10,771 bases of DNA, taken from an uncultured Pseudomonadota bacterium (GTDB lineage Bacteria; Pseudomonadota; Gammaproteobacteria; Methylococcales; Methylomonadaceae). Under the pieces are notes generated by a model. That model saw nothing but the letters and a program-made list of their open reading frames with translations. It did no database searches and was not told the DNA's origin. The stretch's first letter is position 1; every line of letters begins with the position of its first letter. Location of the stretch: assembly GCA_903902945.1 (NCBI GenBank), contig CAIUWU010000204.1, positions 1-10,771 of the forward strand. The letters run 5' to 3'. Both the position numbers and the translations under genes were made by a program. This document shows positions 6,413-10,771 of this stretch, piece by piece.

Positions 6413-6478
6413 ATTCCCTCTGCCCTATGTCAAAAAACGTTACCATAAGCGTATTTAAACATTGTAATCGAAAACCAC
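6413..6478. promoter_or_regulatory. Divergent promoter region between tetR-type gene and Nudix gene
   Basis: This 66-base spacer must hold the start signals of both genes. It is A+T-rich in the right half (cgttaccataagcgtatttaaacattgtaat). A TTGACA occurs on the minus strand, but a -10 at standard spacing would fall inside the tetR-type gene. No clear palindromic operator is visible. The Nudix start lacks a good Shine-Dalgarno sequence. Confidence 0.4.
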
Positions 6479-6973
6479 ATGCATGCCGAATACCTTGATA
6501 TCGTTGACTGTTCCGACCGCATTACCGGTCAAAAATTGCGCTCAGAAATTCATGCGCTAGGCCTCAGACACCGGGCGGTTCACATTCTGGTGTTTAACGA
6601 TCTGGGACAATTGTTTCTGCAAAAACGCTCGCTGAAAAAAGACCTGAATAAAGGCTTATGGGATACCTCCGCTGCCGGTCATGTCGATGCGGGTGAAGAT
6701 TATGACAGCTGTGCGCCACGGGAACTGGCTGAAGAACTGGGTGTTGCTGCGCCGCTGGAAGCCTTGTTTAAACTGGAACCAACCATCGCGCTGGGCATGG
6801 AGTTTATTCAGGTGTATCGCTGTCGGCACAACGGACCATTTCAGATGGCGGCTGATGAAATTGACGAAGGCAACTGGTTTGAACTGGCTGAAATCGATCA
6901 GCGTGTACAGGAAAACGATGTCAGGCTGACGGAAACGTTCAGAATTATCTGGAACAACTATCGAGGAAATTGA
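6479..6973 (+). CDS. Nudix hydrolase, YfcD-like
   Basis: The 164-residue protein has a perfect Nudix box: G67 x5 E73 x7 R81 E82 L83 x E85 E86 x G88 V89. That loop binds Mg and cleaves a nucleoside diphosphate linked to another group. Upstream it has LRHRAVHILVFND and LFLQKRS...NKGLWDTSAAGHV. This order resembles E. coli YfcD (ECLRHRA...ATAGG) and, more distantly, isopentenyl-diphosphate isomerase, which shares the fold. The substrate is unknown. It starts at the ATG at 6479 without an evident ribosome site. Its TGA (6971-6973) ends one base before the 3' end of the convergent tRNA-Asp gene. Confidence 0.85.
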   Translation: MHAEYLDIVDCSDRITGQKLRSEIHALGLRHRAVHILVFNDLGQLFLQKRSLKKDLNKGLWDTSAAGHVDAGEDYDSCAPRELAEELGVAAPLEALFKLEPTIALGMEFIQVYRCRHNGPFQMAADEIDEGNWFELAEIDQRVQENDVRLTETFRIIWNNYRGN

Positions 6974-6974
6974 T

Positions 6975-7051
6975 TGGCGGAGCGGACGGGGCTCGAACCC
7001 GCGACCCCCGGCGTGACAGGCCGGTATTCTGACCAACTGAACTACCGCTCC
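6975..7051 (-). tRNA. tRNA-Asp (anticodon GTC)
   Basis: On the minus strand the 77-base gene begins GGAGCGGTAGTTCAGTTGG and ends CCGCTCCGCCA. The acceptor stem GGAGCGG/CCGCTCC, the D arm, the anticodon stem CCGGC/GCCGG around CTGTCAC (anticodon GTC), the variable GGGTC, and the T arm GCGGG-TTCGAGC-CCCGT all fold. CCA is encoded. It is nearly identical to E. coli tRNA-Asp, with the anticodon stem as one difference. No terminator follows before the convergent Nudix gene, so 3' processing is probably by RNases. Confidence 0.97.
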
Positions 7052-7068
7052 GCAGTTGGGAATCGCGC

Positions 7069-7096
7069 ATTTTACAGAAAAATTTATTGTCGTCAA
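7069..7096 (-). promoter_or_regulatory. Promoter of tRNA-Asp with GC-rich discriminator
   Basis: On the minus strand TTGACG (7096-7091) and TAAAAT (7074-7069) are 16 bases apart. GCGCGAT follows the -10 box, and the tRNA begins about 18 bases past it. GC-rich discriminators after the -10 are typical of stable-RNA promoters under stringent (ppGpp) control. This occupies the space upstream of the divergent methyltransferase gene. Confidence 0.6.
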
Positions 7097-7118
7097 GCAC
7101 TATCGACCAATTCCATCC

Positions 7119-7754
7119 ATGACTCCAGCCTGCCCACTTTGCCTTGCCACGCCGCTTATTGATTTTCATCGTGATAAACGCCGCGACTATTACCAATGCC
7201 TGAACTGTGCACTGGTGTTTGTACCGCCTGACCAGCACCTCGATCCGGCTGCCGAAAAAGCCATTTATGACTTGCATCAGAATCAGGCCGATGACAGCGG
7301 TTATCGCCGTTTTCTGTCGCGTCTGGCGCTACCATTGCTAAATCAGCTACCCAGCGGCACTTGCGGCCTGGACTATGGCTGCGGCCCCGGCCCGGTATTA
7401 GCAGCGATGCTGGAAGCAGCCGGACATAAGATGACAATTTATGATCCGCTCTATGCGCCGGACCCTACGGCCCTGCAGCAGTGCTATGACTTTGTCAGCT
7501 GCAGCGAGGTAGTCGAGCATTTCCGCCAGCCGGCTTTGGAATTTCAGCGTCTGTTTGCCTTGTTAAAACCGGGCGGCATTCTGGCCATCATGACCAAACG
7601 GGTCATTGATCAGGCCGCTTTCACCGGCTGGCATTACAAAAATGACCTGACCCATATCGCATTTTATTCAGACGCCACGTTCGACTGGCTGGCAAAGCGC
7701 TATCAGGCACAGGTCAGTTACTGGGGCCCCGATGTAGCAATTTTTAGCTTATAG
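7119..7754 (+). CDS. Zinc-ribbon class I SAM-dependent methyltransferase, unknown substrate
   Basis: The ATG at 7119 gives 211 residues starting MTPACPLC. An upstream in-frame ATG at 7056 would run through the tRNA promoter and add no conserved sequence, so I prefer 7119, although neither has a clear ribosome site. Two cysteine pairs (C5-P-L-C8 and C27-L-N-C30) form an N-terminal zinc ribbon. After YDLHQNQADDSGYRRFLSRL comes SAM motif I, GLDYGCGPGP (83-92), an acidic SEVVEHF, and LLKPGGILAIMTK. I recognise the arrangement from a gammaproteobacterial family annotated only as methyltransferase. The substrate is unknown. The gene is divergent from tRNA-Asp, and its stop lies 38 bases before the pilin operon. 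Confidence 0.8.
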   Translation: MTPACPLCLATPLIDFHRDKRRDYYQCLNCALVFVPPDQHLDPAAEKAIYDLHQNQADDSGYRRFLSRLALPLLNQLPSGTCGLDYGCGPGPVLAAMLEAAGHKMTIYDPLYAPDPTALQQCYDFVSCSEVVEHFRQPALEFQRLFALLKPGGILAIMTKRVIDQAAFTGWHYKNDLTHIAFYSDATFDWLAKRYQAQVSYWGPDVAIFSL

Positions 7755-7757
7755 ACT

Positions 7758-7791
7758 AGGTTTGTACGGTTTTTTACAGCCGCACAAACCT
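7758..7791 (+). promoter_or_regulatory. Hairpin abutting the start codon of the minor pilin operon
   Basis: AGGTTTGT (7758-7765) pairs perfectly with ACAAACCT (7784-7791). Inside it, after an A-C mismatch, CGG (7767-7769) pairs with CCG (7780-7782) around a 10-base loop. The hairpin starts 3 bases after the methyltransferase stop and ends 1 base before the pilE-like ATG (7793). It lacks a trailing U-tract, so it is a poor intrinsic terminator, and no Shine-Dalgarno sequence is visible between it and the ATG. Confidence 0.5.
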
Positions 7792-7792
7792 T

Positions 7793-8275
7793 ATGACAAC
7801 TCAAGCTCGCCGCACCACCGGCTTCAGCCTACCGGAACTGATGGTAACCCTGATCATCTCAGCCATTCTGATCAGTCTGATTTATCCCGGCTATCAGGCC
7901 ACGATTTATCACTCCAGACGCATGGACGCCATCAGCAGCTTGCTCAGCCTGCAACTGGCGATTGAACGTTACCGGCTCAGCTGCCCGCAATACCCTACCC
8001 TGCTCGCCAGTCATTCAAGCTGTGATACCACGATCAGCGCCAGCGCCGATGGCTTGCATAATCTGGCTGCCAGCACTGTGTCATCAAAAGGCTATTACCG
8101 GCTGACGCTAGTGGCGCCAGACAATGGCCTGAGCATCGACAACGCTTATCGATTGATAGCAACCGCAACCGGCGCCCAAAGTGGCGACCTACAGTGCAGT
8201 CATTTCTATCTTGATCAAGACAGCCAGAAAGGTTCCAGCGATGAGCAGTTGCAAACGACCCGTGATTGCTGGTAA
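7793..8275 (+). CDS. pilE: PilE-like minor type IV pilin
   Basis: The 160-residue prepilin has a 10-residue basic leader, MTTQARRTTG, then FSLPELMVTLIISAILISLI. This gives cleavage after Gly by the PilD peptidase, Phe at +1, and Glu at +5, followed by a membrane-spanning helix that packs in the pilus. The C-terminal end CSHFYLDQDSQKG...TRDCW matches the disulfide-bounded region of PilE-type minor pilins (a typical ending is ATFTLDQTGAKG...CW). It heads a five-gene run and overlaps fimT by 35 bases. The only start available is the ATG at 7793, which has no visible ribosome site and sits against a hairpin. It is called minor rather than major pilin because of its operon. Confidence 0.8.
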   Translation: MTTQARRTTGFSLPELMVTLIISAILISLIYPGYQATIYHSRRMDAISSLLSLQLAIERYRLSCPQYPTLLASHSSCDTTISASADGLHNLAASTVSSKGYYRLTLVAPDNGLSIDNAYRLIATATGAQSGDLQCSHFYLDQDSQKGSSDEQLQTTRDCW

Positions 8276-8807
8276 TTCTGGCGCCAATGGCCTGACACTG
8301 ATCGAACTGATGATCACCTTATTGATCTGCAGCTTGGCGCTGACTATTGCCCTGCCCAGCTTTCAGCAATTACTGGAACGGGAACGCCTGATTGCTGCCG
8401 CTGAAACTCTGGCCGGCCAGTTACAGCTGGCCAAACTGGAAGCGCTGAAAAACAACCGAAATGTACGACTGAGCTTTAGCGTGCTGAATAATGAGACTTG
8501 GTGCTACGGCCTGAGTTATAGCGCCTGTAATTGCTGGCAGGCAAACAGTTGCCAGCTCAACGGCAGGCAGTTTGTGATCAGCCATGCCGAATTTCCCGGC
8601 ATCAGTCTGACCGGCACCACCACTCCGTGGAGCAATGGCGCCGTGTTCGAGCCGCGCCGAGGCTTTGTCACCGCCGGTGGCGCCACCTTGAGCTCGGCGC
8701 ATTTTCAGATCCGGGTCAAAACGTCCAATCAGGGCCGCATCCGAATCTGTAATGACCATAGCCTGCAAACCAAAACCGATCTGGGCCGGTATCCGTCATG
8801 CAATTAA
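8241..8807 (+). CDS. fimT: FimT/GspH-type minor pilin
   Basis: I choose the ATG at 8241 (188 residues) because AGAAAGG (8226-8232) precedes it; the frame is open further upstream to 8181, but that part only shadows pilE. The leader ends SGANG (G17). The mature protein begins LTLIELMITLLICSLALTIA, with Glu at +5. The GspH/FimT domain follows (QLAKLEALKNNRNVRLSF, then FEPRRGFVTAGG) and closes with NQGRIRIC (from 163). The GRxR in that tail is the motif linked to DNA binding by FimT during natural transformation. Eight cysteines are present, including a close cluster C96, C98, C104. It overlaps pilW by 10 bases. Confidence 0.85.
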   Translation: MSSCKRPVIAGNSGANGLTLIELMITLLICSLALTIALPSFQQLLERERLIAAAETLAGQLQLAKLEALKNNRNVRLSFSVLNNETWCYGLSYSACNCWQANSCQLNGRQFVISHAEFPGISLTGTTTPWSNGAVFEPRRGFVTAGGATLSSAHFQIRVKTSNQGRIRICNDHSLQTKTDLGRYPSCN

Positions 8808-9490
8808 CAAACAACAGAGCTTATACGCTGCCCGAACTACTGATCAGTCTGTCGTTGGGTTTGATCATCAGTGCTGCAGCGCTGCAATTATTGATTGCGA
8901 TCAGTCAGACCGACCTCAGCCGCTCACAATCCAGCCATCTTGATCATGAACTGAACGCCCTGCTTAGCCAGATGGTCAGAGAGATTCGCCGAACCGCGTA
9001 TATCGGTGAAAACGGCCTGATGCCTTTATTCGACAGCCGGCAATGGAATCCTTTTATCAGCAACGATCAGGACAATGCTTTAATGCTGGCGTTTGCCGAC
9101 ATCGATAACAGCGATCACGATCCAGGCACTTATGACTGCATGGTATTTGCCTACGACAGTAACGGCAATGGTATTGATGATGGCAGCAATGAACGCTTTG
9201 GTTATCGCTTTAGCGAAAATGCGGTCAAGATTCGTTCGGGGTCCATCAGTTGTGCGCAATCCGGCTGGATCAAAATCAGCGACGATCAGAGCATTCGTAT
9301 CACCCGGCTAAGCTTCAGACCTGTTGCACAAGCCATCGACCCCGACCGCCATCTGCTCCGCTGCCGGATCACTATTCTGTTACAAGGCGAGCTGAGCAAT
9401 GATGCCAGTATCCAGCTGCAGCTGAGTCAAACCCTAACTATCGCCAATCTAATCGCCGACCCAAGCGGCAAGGCGGCAGTATGCCGCTGA
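8798..9490 (+). CDS. pilW: PilW-like minor pilin
   Basis: This is a 230-residue prepilin-like protein: leader MQLTNNRA, then YTLPELLISLSLGLIISAAA, with Glu at +5 but Ala instead of Gly before the cut. The body resembles PilW/PpdB/GspJ proteins: SHLDHELNALLSQMVREIRR, TAYIG, and after a Cys the acidic stretch YDSNGNGIDDG (119-129), then FGYRFSENAVKIRSGSISC. It probably forms part of the pilus tip complex with the FimT, PilX and PilV neighbours. The ATG lies in the end of fimT and the stop overlaps pilX by 10 bases, so all are translationally coupled. No strong ribosome site is seen. Confidence 0.78.
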   Translation: MQLTNNRAYTLPELLISLSLGLIISAAALQLLIAISQTDLSRSQSSHLDHELNALLSQMVREIRRTAYIGENGLMPLFDSRQWNPFISNDQDNALMLAFADIDNSDHDPGTYDCMVFAYDSNGNGIDDGSNERFGYRFSENAVKIRSGSISCAQSGWIKISDDQSIRITRLSFRPVAQAIDPDRHLLRCRITILLQGELSNDASIQLQLSQTLTIANLIADPSGKAAVCR

Positions 9491-10617
9491 CTGGCTCAAG
9501 AATCGTTGATTCACGGGCGTCTATCACTCTGATCACTACCCTGCTGCTGTTGCTGTGCAGCACTAGCATTTTAATTTACGCCACCCGGCAAGCCATCGTC
9601 GATCAATGGCTGACGGCCAATCAGTCTGCTTATCAGTCCGCTCTCAGTCAGGCGACAGCCGGTGCCCATCAGGCTATGGCGGCCTTGAAACAGGGTGTGA
9701 TTAGCAATCAAGATTGCAGTTCAACACCTCTGAATCAACCTTTCTGCATCAGCCTGATCAGCAAAACCCTGCATAATCGGCAGTTAGTGCAGATTAGTAG
9801 TCATGGTTACGCTGAACGTAATGCCAGCGCCAATATCAGCAGCTGGCTTGGCTTTGCAAATCTGCTTGCCAGTCCGGCACCGGCAGCCGCTTTAATCAGC
9901 CCCGGTAATCTGGCCGATATTGAACTGCATCTGGCAGCCAATCCCCATGGCGGCGGCCAGGATCTGCCAGTGGCAATCTGGACCAGTGGCAGCGTCAGTC
10001 TGGCTAAAAGTTCTAGCAGTCTGTTCAAGCAATCCGGCCAGCTGATCAGCCTGCCCCTGATACCAGACAATGAAATTGTCAGTCATGCGCTGGCGCAACA
10101 TCAGGGTGGCAGTTTTCCCGACGATGTCTTCGCTTATCTGTTCGGCTATCCGGCCAGCCAGTATCGATTAATCCAGGAAATCGCCCGGCCACTGACTCCT
10201 GCACAATGCAATAACCTCAACAGCAACTCGGCCGGTTTATTCTGGATTCAGGGCGATGGTGTTTGCCAGCTCGGCAATGTGGGTGTGGCTGATAATCCGG
10301 ACACCCCCGAATGGGACGGTAAGGCGGTGATTCTGGTCAGTGCCGATGTCACACTACAAATACAGGCGCAGGCCAAAGTCTATGGTTTGATCATGGTATT
10401 TCACCCGCCCGACAGCGCCTCATCAACGACTCCCGTGCAATTCACTGCCGATAGCCAGCTATGGGGCGTTTTACTCAGCAACTATGATCTCAATCAGTTG
10501 CTGACCGGAACAATCAGCATCATCTGGCAGGATTACACGCCATTTTTCGGCCAACCGAAATCCAGCGATAACGGCGCGCCGGTTTTACTCAACGGCAGCT
10601 GGATGGATAACGGATGA
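9481..10617 (+). CDS. PilX-like minor pilin component lacking prepilin motif
   Basis: The 378-residue protein sits where pilX/ygdB lies in such operons. It has AGGCGG (9471-9476) before its ATG and overlaps both neighbours. Residues 13-33 (ASITLITTLLLLLCSTSILI) form one N-terminal membrane helix. It has neither the Gly cleavage site nor Glu at +5. About 340 residues of polar, periplasmic sequence follow, ending LNGSWMDNG. PilX members usually start with a G-x-x-L-I-x-x-L type N-terminus and are around 150-200 residues, so this one is long. Lack of Glu5 recalls GspK/PilX tip proteins. Assignment is from position, topology and the ending, not from strong sequence similarity. Confidence 0.6.
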   Translation: MPLTGSRIVDSRASITLITTLLLLLCSTSILIYATRQAIVDQWLTANQSAYQSALSQATAGAHQAMAALKQGVISNQDCSSTPLNQPFCISLISKTLHNRQLVQISSHGYAERNASANISSWLGFANLLASPAPAAALISPGNLADIELHLAANPHGGGQDLPVAIWTSGSVSLAKSSSSLFKQSGQLISLPLIPDNEIVSHALAQHQGGSFPDDVFAYLFGYPASQYRLIQEIARPLTPAQCNNLNSNSAGLFWIQGDGVCQLGNVGVADNPDTPEWDGKAVILVSADVTLQIQAQAKVYGLIMVFHPPDSASSTTPVQFTADSQLWGVLLSNYDLNQLLTGTISIIWQDYTPFFGQPKSSDNGAPVLLNGSWMDNG

Positions 10618-10771
10618 TCAGGCAACGCGGTTTAGGTCTGATCGAGCTGCTGATTGCGGCGCTGCTGATCGCGATAGGGATTGCCGGGCAGATACAATTG
10701 CACACGCGGCTACTGCAATCACCATCCGAACCTCGGCTCCGGCAGGCTGCTCTAACGATTGCTGAACAAAA
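10614..10771 (+). CDS. pilV: PilV-like minor pilin, N-terminal part; cut by window end
   Basis: The ATG at 10614 overlaps the pilX-like stop (ATGA). The first 52 codons read MIRQRGLGLIELLIAALLIA, then IGIAGQIQLHTRLLQS. Cleavage after G6 leaves Leu at +1 and Glu at +5, and the helix text IELLIAALLIAIGIAG is typical of PilV/PpdC/GspI proteins. The rest is beyond the window, so length and function of the globular part cannot be judged. It continues the coupled minor pilin operon. Confidence 0.8.
   Translation, partial: MIRQRGLGLIELLIAALLIAIGIAGQIQLHTRLLQSPSEPRLRQAALTIAEQ

Noticed and set aside
6044..6448. Plus-strand 134-residue frame opposite the tetR-family gene
   Set aside because: It is the antisense of a clear TetR protein, crosses the divergent promoter region, and has no recognisable domain.
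6656..7096. Open frames crossing the tRNA gene, on the minus strand and at 6974-7162 on the plus strand
   Set aside because: They translate tRNA-Asp into the familiar false peptides (RIPACHAGGRGFEPRPLRQ on one strand, AERTGLEPATPG on the other) and have no ribosome site.
7056..7118. ATG at 7056 as the methyltransferase start
   Set aside because: It lies 5 bases from the tRNA gene, within its promoter, and the added 21 residues come before the conserved CPLC zinc-ribbon start.
7793..10617. Frequent GATCAG/ATCAG words in the pilin genes as possible uptake signals
   Set aside because: They mostly encode recurring Ile-Ser and Leu-Ile-Ser codons and are not spaced or extended like known DNA uptake sequences.
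1..10771. CRISPR array, riboswitch or phage genes
   Set aside because: No regularly spaced direct repeats, no recognisable aptamer core, and no phage structural or integrase genes were seen on either strand.

Overview
The window reads as gammaproteobacterial chromosome. The tRNA-Asp is E. coli-like, there is a recognisable Aas-LplT pair, and a type IV pilus minor pilin cluster follows. The lineage (possibly a Methylococcales-type methanotroph) is a guess from protein style only. No gene is specific to one genus.

Bases 1-2410 are a wrecked accessory region. The order is: the 3' end of an IS256-type element (transposase tail plus terminal repeat, 1-119); the 5' end of an IS5/IS1182-like element (178 to about 362); then several minus-strand defence genes. 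Reading 5'->3' on the minus strand, these are: a frameshifted 47-codon start of a large DEAD/DEAH-type helicase (1972-1822); a broken AbrB-type antitoxin (1790-1604); an intact toxin-antitoxin pair, vapB-vapC (1607-961); and the intact N-terminus of an Eco57I-like DNA methylase (907-353), cut off by the IS remnant. Between 1973 and 2410 lie a terminator-like hairpin, the tail of a small unidentified gene on the minus strand, and the tail of a second VapC on the plus strand. This looks like the remains of a helicase-methylase defence system invaded by toxin-antitoxin genes and insertion sequences.

From about 2410 onward the sequence is ordinary core genome. Three phased TGTCA-type repeats and a good sigma-70 promoter precede aas-lplT. 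This pair imports lysophospholipids and re-acylates them at the inner membrane. A convergent tetR-family gene overlaps the end of lplT, and divergent from it is a YfcD-like Nudix hydrolase. A tRNA-Asp gene on the minus strand follows with its own promoter, and then a zinc-ribbon methyltransferase on the plus strand.

The right end (7758-10771) is a tightly overlapping minor pilin operon in the order pilE-like, fimT, pilW-like, pilX-like, pilV-like (cut by the window end). A strong hairpin sits directly against the first start codon. The T-W-X-V order matches E. coli ppdA-ppdB-ygdB-ppdC and differs from the Pseudomonas fimU-pilV-pilW-pilX order. These proteins should form the initiating tip complex of a type IV pilus. 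The FimT carries the GRxR motif linked to DNA binding during transformation.

I did not find a convincingly new intact system. The most interesting items are the mixed defence/TA ruin on the left, the phased repeats before aas, the hairpin at the pilin operon start, and several departures from pilin consensus.
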